A DNA stretch of 64,000 bases from Romboutsia_C sp015668195 (GTDB taxonomy: Bacteria > Bacillota > Clostridia > Peptostreptococcales > Peptostreptococcaceae), in the NCBI RefSeq assembly GCF_015668195.1, contig NZ_JADPFC010000007.1:18296-82295 (forward strand), in the 5' to 3' direction. The translations under genes were made by a program, and so were the position numbers. This document shows positions 44,588-53,210 of this stretch, piece after piece; positions within the stretch are counted from its first letter, which is position 1; each line of letters begins with the position of its first letter. The notes beneath the pieces were generated by a model that saw only the letters and a list, made by a program, of their open reading frames with translations, did not search any database and was not told the DNA's origin.

Positions 44588-45106
44588 TTATACTAAAGGT
44601 GCTTGAATTTGAGTAGTGAAAAGGAACCTATGAAAATGGTCATCAACAACAGTAGTTCTTCCAGATACCAAATGAATATGCTTATTAGTTCCTGGTATTG
44701 GAATTGCTGGCCCAGTTGTAACACATATTTGATGAAAATGATCAAAGAAGTCTGTATTGTCATTCTTAATTCTATGAACATGGTTTGTTCCACCATTTAT
44801 TGGTATAGCCTCTCCTGTAACACCTGCAACTCTATGGTTATGTCTATCATCGCCTTCTTCAGCTAATTTAACACTTTCTGAGTATTCATGAACATGTGTC
44901 TGCATTTCATCTTCATTATGACAGTTGCAGCAGTTACAATTATGACAGTTCATATGTCTACATTCATCTTCATTATGACAGTTACAGCGATTATCTCTAT
45001 GACAATTCATTCGTCTACCTTCATCTTCATTGTGACATCTCATACATTTAAAGCAGTTACCTCTATTACAATTATCTCTTCTACATCTATGATTTTGAAA
45101 ACTCAT
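44588..45106 (-). CDS. ymaF: YmaF-family protein with Cys/His-rich N-terminal repeats
   Basis: A 172-residue protein in two parts. Residues about 1-68 are tandem Cys/His/Asn-rich repeats (CHNEDECRHMNCHN, CNCHNEDEMQ), with over a dozen Cys and many His, a likely metal-binding array. Residues about 70-172 are the YmaF domain: two beta repeats, HNHRVAGVTGEAIPINGGTN and HQICVTTGPAIPIPGTNKH, each with paired His (HVHRI, HIHLV). Function is unknown; in Bacillus YmaF is a spore-associated type protein. The repeat DNA is visibly periodic. The start has GGAGAG upstream. Confidence 0.85.
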   Translation of the reverse strand: MSFQNHRCRRDNCNRGNCFKCMRCHNEDEGRRMNCHRDNRCNCHNEDECRHMNCHNCNCCNCHNEDEMQTHVHEYSESVKLAEEGDDRHNHRVAGVTGEAIPINGGTNHVHRIKNDNTDFFDHFHQICVTTGPAIPIPGTNKHIHLVSGRTTVVDDHFHRFLFTTQIQAPLV

Positions 45107-45543
45107 TCTTTATCTCTCCTATTGTCTTATATTAAAAGATTCTTATAATAAATCTCTTAATATAAGATATAAATATTTGTCAATTTTGTTCCTATTTCTT
45201 GTAAAATTTACATAATCTACGTTTTTACGCACCATTATAATTTTTTATTTTTTAGTTAACAATTTCCCCTTCTCTCTTTATACTTCTTACTTTTTGATTA
45301 GATTTCATCAATATGTATTAATAGTTAATGCTTTAATAGTTAGATTATTATTAATCATAATGTTTAAGTCAAAACAAAAATTCTATTTAAAAATATTATC
45401 ATCTTATATATTAAAGCATCATCATTCAACTTTATTTTTTAGAAGAATGATTTGCGAATTACTCTATCTATTCTAATTTTTTCATAAGTTATTGGTTAAA
45501 ATAACATAAATATTAAATCTTTTAGCTAAAGGAGATATTTTAT
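45107..45543. other. Intergenic region between ymaF and the DUF421 gene
   Basis: 437 bases, A/T-rich, containing the divergent promoters. A TTAAAAGATTC...TATAAGA repeat-like stretch lies near 45130..45170 (an inverted ATTAAAAGA/TCTTAAT pattern). No credible gene. Confidence 0.5.
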
Positions 45544-46248
45544 ATGGACTTTTTTAGTGGTCAAGAAACACTTAGCACCATTGACTGGATACTTCGAGCT
45601 ATTATTGCTTTTTTCTTTTTGATAGCTGTTGCAAAACTATTAGGGCAACGTTCTATTTCTCAATTAAGACTACTTGATTTTGCTATTACTTTAGTAATTG
45701 GTAATATTATTGCCCATCCATTATCTGATGAAAAACTTGGATTAGAGGGTTCCATCATTACAACACTTGTATTAGTTGTCCTATATATTGCTGGAATATT
45801 CGTCGTTCTTAGATTTCCATTTATCGGAAGAATTATTAATAGTTCGCCAATTACAATTGTTAAAAATGGTGAAATCCTTTATAGTGGATTAAAAAAAGCA
45901 AGAATATCAATTGATATATTATTAGAAGAGTTACGTGAAAAAAAAGTAGAAGATGTGAAAAAGGTAGCATTAGCAATTTGGGAGCCTAATGGTAAAATCT
46001 CTGTTTTTTTACGCCCAGAATACGAACCAATTACGCCTTCACATTTGTCTATGGAAATGGAGCCTTTTAATCTTCCAAAAACAATTATTAAAGAAGGTAA
46101 AATTAACTTCAATCAGCTAGAAGGACTTCATAAAGATGAAGGCTGGCTTGTATCTAAATTAGAAGATTTATATCAAGTTGAGGTGAAAAATGTTTTACTT
46201 GCTACACTCGATAATAAAGGTAACTTAAAAGTTTTTTTATATAAGTAA
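45544..46248 (+). CDS. DUF421 (YetF-type) membrane protein
   Basis: A 234-residue protein with three N-terminal transmembrane helices (about 15-80) and the conserved RSISQLRLLDFAITLVIGNI core, followed by the cytoplasmic YetF C-terminal domain (IVKNGEILYSGLKKARISID; DEGWLVSKLEDLYQVEVKNV). Family members such as YetF/YrbG are linked to spores and membranes in bacilli; biochemical function is unknown. AAAGGAG ribosome site. Terminator at 46254..46301. Confidence 0.88.
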   Translation: MDFFSGQETLSTIDWILRAIIAFFFLIAVAKLLGQRSISQLRLLDFAITLVIGNIIAHPLSDEKLGLEGSIITTLVLVVLYIAGIFVVLRFPFIGRIINSSPITIVKNGEILYSGLKKARISIDILLEELREKKVEDVKKVALAIWEPNGKISVFLRPEYEPITPSHLSMEMEPFNLPKTIIKEGKINFNQLEGLHKDEGWLVSKLEDLYQVEVKNVLLATLDNKGNLKVFLYK

Positions 46249-46253
46249 TCTAT

Positions 46254-46301
46254 TGAGGCATAAACATATCCATCTATATACAGATTAGTTTAAGCCTCTT
46301 T
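46254..46301 (+). terminator. Terminator of the DUF421 gene
   Basis: GAGGCATAAAC pairs with GTTTAAGCCTC (bulged) followed by T4, 6 bases after the stop. Confidence 0.65.
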
Positions 46302-46533
46302 TATTATAAAAACTTCATTTATTTATGCTAACTGTACGGGTCTTATTTTTAGTATAAATGTACTTAATATCTTATAATCATTGTTTCAAAAATCTCCATG
46401 ATTGTCCCTCAACCCAATTATACTAAGTAAAAGTTAATATATTAATTTTGAATCTTATTCTTAACTATCTAAATAAATTTTTTTTACTTAATAACTTAAT
46501 AAAATCCTATATTGTTTTATATTTGTTATATAT

Positions 46534-46564
46534 AAAAAACCGTATCATTTTTTGTGATACGGTT
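46534..46564 (-). repeat. rlmH-3'-end-like att site D / terminator
   Basis: Minus strand AACCGTATCACAAAAAATG, matching the last bases of rlmH (58756..58775), folded back on ATGATACGGTT and followed by T6. It is the left-most copy and also serves as terminator of the holin-like gene. Confidence 0.75.
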
Positions 46565-46635
46565 ATCTATAATAATTTAAATGATATTATTTGCTTAAAT
46601 TACTACTTTGATAAAATTTTTAGATGTATTTTAAG

Positions 46636-47004
46636 TTACATAGCTCTAGCAGGGAATATTGCATCTAAAATTCCAATAACTATAGCTGCCAATATTGCTC
46701 CGATAATAGTTACACCCATATCAGGAACTAAAAATTGTGCTAAATATATTATTATTGCTGCAATTATAAATCCTTTTATTCCTTTTCCAAAAGGAGATGC
46801 GTCAACTCCCATAAGCATTTCTGCTAAATAATCTAATCCAGATATTACAACTGCGGCTATTAAAAATGACCATATTCCATTGATTGAAAATCCTGGAGTT
46901 ACAAATGATGTTATCATTAGAATAACTGCAACTAATATAAATCTTCCTATCCATCTTAATAAACTATTATCATTTCCTCTTTTTTCATTATTATCATGTG
47001 CCAT
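46636..47004 (-). CDS. Phage-holin-family small membrane protein
   Basis: A 122-residue protein with four hydrophobic helices (FILVAVILMITSFVTPGF; WSFLIAAVVISGLDYLAEM; KGFIIAAIIIYLAQFLVP; IGAILAAIVIGILDAIFP) of the type called 'phage holin family' (YvlD-like). Many such proteins are chromosomal and not linked to phage; no phage gene is nearby. I take the ATG at 47004 with AAAGGAG upstream; an in-frame GTG lies three codons before. Terminator at 46534..46564. Confidence 0.8.
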   Translation of the reverse strand: MAHDNNEKRGNDNSLLRWIGRFILVAVILMITSFVTPGFSINGIWSFLIAAVVISGLDYLAEMLMGVDASPFGKGIKGFIIAAIIIYLAQFLVPDMGVTIIGAILAAIVIGILDAIFPARAM

Positions 47005-47775
47005 ATAAGCCACTCCTTTAATAAAATTTTATAATTACTTTTTGCTATTAAATCTTTACAAATAAATCTTCAGTATTTATTAAATAGTTCAATTTTAAAT
47101 AATAAATATTTATTATTTTTACATTATAGTTATATATTTACCACTATATTAAATATTATTCCTTATAATATTGAAAAAACTTACAATTATGTTTTTATTA
47201 TTATCTAAAACAATAAGCTTGTAGTTTTATGTTATACCTCCAAAGAAGGTTGTTTTTTATATTATTTACATATGGTGTTCTTCTGTCATTTTCTACCTCC
47301 ATATTTATATTTAATATAAAAACAGTATAATTTTATACTAAATATATCAAAAAACCTTAGTTCACATGCATGCTACACTTCATATCATTTGTAATATACT
47401 TATAATATTTTCTAATCATATGAATATATTTGATTTATTTTTTCCTCTAATCAATTTATTATTAGTCTTGAAATAAAAATTTTTAAACAAAGAAAAAGCA
47501 CCTCCTCTTATAAAGATTAGTGCTTTTTTACAATGGATTTTATTAATCCTACATATATATCTGATTTATAGTTAAATCTATCTATAGAATTTAATATATA
47601 TTCTTTAGTTAATTGTTAATTGTAGTTATCTATCAAAATTACAAAAGTAACAAAAACAAAATCCACTTTTCCATCAGACGTATCTCTGCTAAAAATTCTT
47701 TATTTAGTAAGTCAAGATATAATGATAAAGTGGACTATAAGATATAGAAATTGGTTCTTTTATATTATATATAAT
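47005..47775. other. Long intergenic region
   Basis: 771 bases, A/T-rich. A tiny frame on the minus strand at 47266..47289 (MTEEHHM) has a perfect GGAGG site but stops at once, and a second GGAGG site follows without an ATG. These look like the start of a lost gene. The terminator at 47491..47530 belongs to the reductase gene. Nothing else supportable. Confidence 0.5.
47491..47530 (-). terminator. Terminator downstream of the OYE-type reductase
   Basis: AAAAAGCAC pairs with GTGCTTTTT over an 18-base loop, with T5 on the minus strand, about 250 bases after the operon end. Confidence 0.6.
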
Positions 47776-49698
47776 TTATATTTCGTTAGCAGCATCATAA
47801 GCAGTTTTAATTGCATTTTCAATATCAGAGGCTTTATCTTTGCAATCACCTATTTTAACAACTTTAATATTATTTTCTAAAAGTTTATCAACATCAAAAC
47901 TATTAGGTCTAGCACCAACTGCCATGACTACGTAATCACAAGGTATTTTAATTTCATTATTATTATTTTCACAAATTATATGTTCTTTATCTATTTTATT
48001 AACTTTATGATTAGTATAGATTTTAACGTTATTTTTATTGAAATTTTCCATTAGAGTTGGAAGTATCGTATTGCTTTCACCCTTAGCTATACTATTATCC
48101 ATTTCAATTATAGAAACTTTATTTCCTCCTTGAAGACATAAGTGCTCAGCTACTTCACAGCCTACCATACCTCCACCAATTACAGCAATTCTACCAAATA
48201 CTTGTTGTTCACCATTTAGGATTTTCCATGAATCACATACCATTTGCTTATTATAGCCATCTATACTTGGGATAACATTACTTGCTCCTACTGCAACTAA
48301 TACAACATCTGGCTTTAAAGTTAATATATCTTCCTGAGTTACTTTTTTTCCAAGTCGTAATTCTACATTTTGAGAAATTACAGAATGTGTTAAAAATCTA
48401 ATAGCTCTACGGATCTCATTTTTTCTAGGAGGAATACAAGCTAAATTTAATTGACCTCCTAAAGATGTATTTTCATCAAATAAAATAACATTATGACCTT
48501 TTAAACTTGCTACACGTGCAGCTTCAAGTCCTGCAGGTCCTCCTCCTACTATTATAACTTTTTTCTTAGTTATAGCTTCAGTGATTTTTCGAGTTCCTTC
48601 ATATCCATTTTCAGCATTCAATACACAGCTTAAAAACTTACGGTTTTGAATATTATCGGTACACCCTTTATTACAACATATACATTCACGAATATCTTCT
48701 AATTTATTCTCTTTTACTTTATTGACCCAATCAGGATCTGCAAGTAGAATTCTACCAAGTCCAATTATATCTACCTTATTAGCTTCTAAAATACTTTCTG
48801 CCATTTTAGGATTAAATATTCGCCCAACAGTACTAACTGGAATGTTTACTGATTTTTTTATTTGATCAGCAATATCAACAAAGAATCCATAAGGCTGTAC
48901 TCCCATTGGAGGAATAGTATCCGCCATATCACCAGTATGGTTGGCTTGAGCTACATGAAGCATATCAACTCCGGCTTCTTCTAACCATTTAGCAAATATA
49001 GGGGCTTCATCTAGATTTATTCCACCTTTACCTCTGTCAGGTGTAACAACTGAAAATTTATAATCAATAGGCATATTAGGAACCGCTTCTTTTAATGCCT
49101 TTACGAGTTGCAGGGCAAATCTTGTTCTGTTTTCTAGAGTTCCACCAAATTTATCATTTCTTTTATTTAATATAGTACTGCATAATGAACCTACTAATCT
49201 ATCTCCATGTATTTGAATAATATCAACACCAGCTTTTTGAGCACGGATTGCACAATTACACATTTTATCTATAATATCTTTTAAGCCTTCCTCACTAACC
49301 TCATTAACAAAGTGTTTCATATCATGATGTAGTTTTTCTCTTACAGCTTTCATATCGCCACTAGCAACCATCTTATTTATAGCATCACAGTCATACTCTG
49401 GATAAAATATTTGAGCAGAAACTTTAGCTCCATATTTATGTATCGAATCACATAATTTTCTAAAACCATCTATTTGACTATCGTCATATAATTTAGGTGT
49501 AGGAGAGAATCCATTAATTGGAGAAACATCACCTACTACTATGTATGAAACACCACCTTTTGCTAATCTTTCATAAAATTCAATGCTTTGTGTAGTTATG
49601 CTACCATCTCTACCTTCATAACCTGTAGTCAATGGAGGAAACATAATTCTGTTTTTTAGTGTAATATTCCCTATATTAATAGTTTCTAAAAGTTTCAT
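47776..49698 (-). CDS. Old-yellow-enzyme-type Fe-S flavoprotein reductase (enoate/2,4-dienoyl-CoA reductase class)
   Basis: A 640-residue three-domain enzyme. The FMN TIM barrel (1-335) has ITLKNRIMFPP. A 4Fe-4S cluster is held by Cys339, Cys342, Cys346 and Cys358 (CxxC-x3-C-x11-C). The C-terminal FAD/NAD domain carries VIIVGGGPAGLEAARVASLK and AVIGGGMVGCEVAEHL. Relatives (FadH, BaiCD/BaiH, 2-enoate reductases) reduce activated C=C bonds with NAD(P)H. The barrel segment here is IHGDRLVGSLCSTILNKRND instead of the commoner HGAHGYLLNxF form, so the usual Tyr is absent and the substrate may differ. It is the last gene of a GPH transporter-hydrolase-reductase operon. Substrate unknown. Confidence 0.9.
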   Translation of the reverse strand: MKLLETINIGNITLKNRIMFPPLTTGYEGRDGSITTQSIEFYERLAKGGVSYIVVGDVSPINGFSPTPKLYDDSQIDGFRKLCDSIHKYGAKVSAQIFYPEYDCDAINKMVASGDMKAVREKLHHDMKHFVNEVSEEGLKDIIDKMCNCAIRAQKAGVDIIQIHGDRLVGSLCSTILNKRNDKFGGTLENRTRFALQLVKALKEAVPNMPIDYKFSVVTPDRGKGGINLDEAPIFAKWLEEAGVDMLHVAQANHTGDMADTIPPMGVQPYGFFVDIADQIKKSVNIPVSTVGRIFNPKMAESILEANKVDIIGLGRILLADPDWVNKVKENKLEDIRECICCNKGCTDNIQNRKFLSCVLNAENGYEGTRKITEAITKKKVIIVGGGPAGLEAARVASLKGHNVILFDENTSLGGQLNLACIPPRKNEIRRAIRFLTHSVISQNVELRLGKKVTQEDILTLKPDVVLVAVGASNVIPSIDGYNKQMVCDSWKILNGEQQVFGRIAVIGGGMVGCEVAEHLCLQGGNKVSIIEMDNSIAKGESNTILPTLMENFNKNNVKIYTNHKVNKIDKEHIICENNNNEIKIPCDYVVMAVGARPNSFDVDKLLENNIKVVKIGDCKDKASDIENAIKTAYDAANEI

Positions 49699-49715
49699 AT
49701 AAATTCCCCCTAAAT

Positions 49716-50477
49716 TTATTTATTATTAATTAGTTTACAGAAATTAATAATTGCATCTTCGCATTCGCTTTTAGCTTTTATATTTGCAAAATTATGGTCT
49801 CCACCCTCAATTTCTATGTATGTTGACTTATCACTGTTATAACAATTTAAATAAGCTTGACAAGTACGATTATCAACTAATTTATCTTCAGTACCTCTTA
49901 TAATTAGGACGTCTTTGTCGTAACCCATAGCACTAGAGAATGGTTCATAGTTATATAAATCATAATTGAAATCAATATTAAATTTTAAACCTTCCATATT
50001 AGCATATTGTATAGATTTTGCTTTTAATTCATCAGCACGTTCTTTACAGCCATACCACATACCACCACCAGGACACATAAGAATTAGAGCTGTAGGTTGT
50101 AGTATTGGAGCGGCACAAGAAGCTACATATCCACCCATGCTATGACCAGATAATATGATTCTATCAGAAGTTGTTATTTTAGAATCAATTAGATAGTTAT
50201 ATATATCTATAGTGTCTTCTATAAGCCCAGTAAAAGTCATTTCTTCAAATTCCCCATCACTTTCACCACAACCATAAAAATCAAATCTAGCACAACCAAA
50301 TCCATTAGAATCAAGTACTCTTGATAAATGAGTATGGGCATATTTATATCCTGATAAACTTCCTCCAAATCCATGAAGATTTAATACTATAAAAGGATTT
50401 TCTATATTATCAGGAAGAGTAAGTACTCCTCTTAATGTTTTACTTTTTCTATTTTTTATTTCTATTAATTTAATCAT
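49716..50477 (-). CDS. Alpha/beta hydrolase (cinnamoyl/feruloyl-esterase-like)
   Basis: A 253-residue alpha/beta hydrolase without signal peptide. The catalytic triad can be read: Ser113 in SGHSMGGYVAS, Asp198 in IRGTEDKLVD and His228 in EGGDHNF. The oxyanion loop is LHGFGGS. ARFDFYGCGESDGEFEEMTF and the spacing resemble cytoplasmic cinnamoyl/feruloyl esterases of lactobacilli and gut bacteria. It likely cleaves an ester imported by the adjacent transporter. It lies 18 bases upstream of the reductase start and 27 bases after the transporter. AGGAG ribosome site. Confidence 0.82.
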   Translation of the reverse strand: MIKLIEIKNRKSKTLRGVLTLPDNIENPFIVLNLHGFGGSLSGYKYAHTHLSRVLDSNGFGCARFDFYGCGESDGEFEEMTFTGLIEDTIDIYNYLIDSKITTSDRIILSGHSMGGYVASCAAPILQPTALILMCPGGGMWYGCKERADELKAKSIQYANMEGLKFNIDFNYDLYNYEPFSSAMGYDKDVLIIRGTEDKLVDNRTCQAYLNCYNSDKSTYIEIEGGDHNFANIKAKSECEDAIINFCKLINNK

Positions 50478-50503
50478 TGTTAATCTCCTGATACAGTTAT
50501 ATT

Positions 50504-51868
50504 TTAAGTATTTTTTATATTTTTTCTCTTTATTGATAATTCTTCTAACATTTCTTGAGTTTTCTTCTTACTTAAAGGATATATAAAGAATAATGCTAAG
50601 ATTGCTATTATGTATCCTAATGAATAAATCCCTGTATACGCTTTCCAAAGATTTGAAGCAACTTCTGCAGTTTGAGTAGAAGCATGTACGTTGTATCCTA
50701 TAAATGCAAGTATAAAACTACTTAAGCTTGCACTTAAAGCAGCAGCAAGTTTTCTAAAGAATGAATATGTAGAGTAAATTATACTTTCATTACGAGTACC
50801 AGTTTGTAACTCTTGATAATCTATTGAGTCATTTACCATAGCCCAAATTAGTATCTGGAAACCAGAAGCACCTATATAACAAATTCCATTGATTATTATA
50901 AAAGTTATAGGGTTATCTATTGGGAAGAAGTATAATACTCCATATACTATTGCAGCAAAACCAGCACCATACATACACCATTCTTTTTTACCAAATTTAT
51001 TTGCAACAAATTTAGTACCAACAAATGTAATTATTGAATAAACTGTACTCAGCATTCCTGACACAGCCATGATTTTTACATTACCAAAATAATCTTTAAA
51101 TAAATAAGTATTTAATCCATTAACGACACTAGCTGATATCATACCAACTAAACTAGCAATTATAACCCCTAATAAAGCTTTATTTTTTAAAATATTTTTT
51201 AATATTTCAAAGTAATTAAATTTTTCCTTTTCTATATGAGGTAACTCAATACGTTCTTTGCACCAGATAGATGTAACTTGTAAACAGAAAACGCTTACAC
51301 AAGCACAAATAATAGCTAATAGTAAAAAGTTTGAAGGAACAGGTGCATTATCTTTATATAAAAATAGTGGACCAACGATAACTATGATAGTCATAAAAAT
51401 AGTTCCGCCTAAACTTCTATATCTTGATAAATCTGTACGATGATTAATATCGTCTGTCATAACACTTGATAATGATCCAAATGGAACATTTACACAAGTA
51501 TACATAGCTTCATATAGAACATAAGTAATTAAAATATAAGCTAGCTTTAAACCATAATTTAAATTAGAAACGTTTAAAAATCCAATACACATTAAGATTG
51601 CACATGGTATTGAGAATGTACGAATCCAAGGTATAAATTTTTTACCAGGCTTTGCTTTTCGAGAATCTATAATTGCTCCAATTATAGGGTCATTAATAGC
51701 ATCCCAGAATTTTGTTATTAACATTATTGTACCTACATGAATAGGATTAACCTTTAGAACTAATGTATAAAATACTGTTAAAAACATAGCTCTAAATTGT
51801 TCTGTGCAGCAACACCCTAAGTCCCCAAGAGTATAACCGATCTTATCTTTCATTGAAAAATTTTGCAT
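50504..51868 (-). CDS. GPH-family cation symporter (MFS_2)
   Basis: A 454-residue transporter with about 12 helices of the glycoside-pentoside-hexuronide:cation symporter family. Signatures are DKIGYTLGDLGCCCTEQFRA at the N-terminus, KFWDAINDPIIGAIID and KPGKKFIPW in the first loop. GPH members import sugars, glycosides or glucuronides with H+ or Na+, and several act on steroid or phenolic conjugates. It is the first gene of the operon, divergent from the AraC regulator; GGGGGG ribosome site. Confidence 0.9.
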   Translation of the reverse strand: MQNFSMKDKIGYTLGDLGCCCTEQFRAMFLTVFYTLVLKVNPIHVGTIMLITKFWDAINDPIIGAIIDSRKAKPGKKFIPWIRTFSIPCAILMCIGFLNVSNLNYGLKLAYILITYVLYEAMYTCVNVPFGSLSSVMTDDINHRTDLSRYRSLGGTIFMTIIVIVGPLFLYKDNAPVPSNFLLLAIICACVSVFCLQVTSIWCKERIELPHIEKEKFNYFEILKNILKNKALLGVIIASLVGMISASVVNGLNTYLFKDYFGNVKIMAVSGMLSTVYSIITFVGTKFVANKFGKKEWCMYGAGFAAIVYGVLYFFPIDNPITFIIINGICYIGASGFQILIWAMVNDSIDYQELQTGTRNESIIYSTYSFFRKLAAALSASLSSFILAFIGYNVHASTQTAEVASNLWKAYTGIYSLGYIIAILALFFIYPLSKKKTQEMLEELSIKRKNIKNT

Positions 51869-52044
51869 AAACTACCCCCCTGATATTGATAAGAAATAAA
51901 TTATAAGTAGGTCCATAAAAAACCACCATATTTATTTGTATTTTTATTATCTCATATTGTAAAATAAAATTATATTCATATATTGATGTAATATTAACAA
52001 AAATTGATATATTGAATAAAACTTTCTGAAAAAGAGGGGTATTA

Positions 52045-52878
52045 ATGATTGATAAAAAAGATTATTTTGTAAATGAAATTAAATTTAATAATATAAGAAC
52101 TAAAAAAATTAAATCGAATAAATATTATAAAATATTATTTGTATTTTCAGGCGATTGTTATGTAAATCTAAAAAATAAATCTCAAGGATGTGGTGCTGAT
52201 AATATTATCTTAATGAGCCCTAATAATAATATTGATATAGAACCTAGGTCAAAGCAATCTCTTATAATATATGAACTAGCAATTACAATAGGATTACTGG
52301 ATAAATTATCAGATGAAGAAGTCGATTTAGTCAAAAGTTTTAATACTGTGCCTTTTGAATGTGCAGTAATAGATGCAAATACAGAAACTAATATGTTAAT
52401 AAAAAATATATTAAGAAAGCTTGTTTACTTAAAAGAAGAAAATTATGAATTTGCTGATAATCTATATATTAAAAGTATGTTATCAATAGCTCTAGTTCTA
52501 ATACTAAGATCATGTATATACGCAGAACCAAAACAAAAAATAAAAAAAAATAAAACATTTTTAATTGATGATATTTTTTCATATATTAATAACCACATTA
52601 CAGAAGAAATTTCTCTTGATCGTCTTGAAAAAGAATTCTATGTTAGTAAATTTCATATATCAAGAGAATTCAAAAAAACTACAGGATTGACATTACACCG
52701 TTATATAATAAAAGCTAAATTAGATTTATGCAAAAAACTTATAGAAGAGGGAAAGGCTATAGTAGACATTGCACACATTTGTAAAATAGGAAGTTATAAT
52801 AATTTATTCCGTGCTTTTAAAAAGGAATTTGGGATTACGCCGAAGGAATATTATAATGAAATAAAAAAATATAAATGA
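52045..52878 (+). CDS. AraC-family transcriptional regulator
   Basis: A 277-residue regulator. The N-terminal ~150 residues are an atypical cupin-like sensor (FVFSGDCYVNLKNKSQGCGA). The C-terminal ~100 residues are two helix-turn-helix motifs (ISLDRLEKEFYVSKFHISRE; VDIAHICKIGSYNNLFRAFK KEFGITPKEY-type end). Divergent from the GPH transporter with a 176-base gap, it is the obvious activator of the reductase operon. GAGGGG ribosome site. Confidence 0.92.
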   Translation: MIDKKDYFVNEIKFNNIRTKKIKSNKYYKILFVFSGDCYVNLKNKSQGCGADNIILMSPNNNIDIEPRSKQSLIIYELAITIGLLDKLSDEEVDLVKSFNTVPFECAVIDANTETNMLIKNILRKLVYLKEENYEFADNLYIKSMLSIALVLILRSCIYAEPKQKIKKNKTFLIDDIFSYINNHITEEISLDRLEKEFYVSKFHISREFKKTTGLTLHRYIIKAKLDLCKKLIEEGKAIVDIAHICKIGSYNNLFRAFKKEFGITPKEYYNEIKKYK

Positions 52879-53210
52879 TCTAGTTATTTAAAGTATTTTA
52901 TAATAAGAAAGAGTGTGAGTAAGCGCTCTAAGATTAAATATATAAATAATAGTATTGGTAAAAGTAATATACTAGTATAGTTTGTAATGTGAATAAGTTT
53001 ATAACAGAATCATTTTTATTCTGTCTATTATACTACAATAAATAATTTTTTTGGACAAAGGAAAAGAGTAGACTTAACTCTACTCTTCTAAAAACTTTAT
53101 TAATGAATCTCCTAGAATCTTCGATATTTTAACAGGAACTACAATTTTAAAAACTATATTCCTTACTTATGATACGGTTCACCGTATCATAAGTAAGTGA
53201 GGTATATATA
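52879..53210. other. Intergenic region holding att-like site C
   Basis: 332 bases. Contains a hairpin at 53064..53085 (AGAGTAGA/TCTACTCT), and the 36-base perfect palindrome at 53162..53197. Confidence 0.6.
53162..53197 (-). repeat. rlmH-3'-end-like att site C (perfect palindrome)
   Basis: 17-bp arms around a 2-base centre. The minus strand contains GGTGAACCGTATCATAAG then TAA, which reads GEPYHK-stop, the family end of RlmH. The other arm carries the same core inverted. Confidence 0.85.

Larger units (their letters stand above)
46249..46635. other. Intergenic region holding att-like site D
   Basis: 387 bases. Contains the DUF421 terminator and the att-like hairpin at 46534..46564. Otherwise A/T-rich without a gene. 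Confidence 0.6.

Noticed and set aside
45294..45476. A 60-residue plus-strand open frame upstream of the DUF421 gene
   Set aside because: No ribosome site, no protein-like pattern; it lies in a promoter region.
46636..47004. A prophage, suggested by the holin-like protein
   Set aside because: No lysin, structural, integrase or replication phage genes are nearby; such holin-type proteins are common chromosomal genes.
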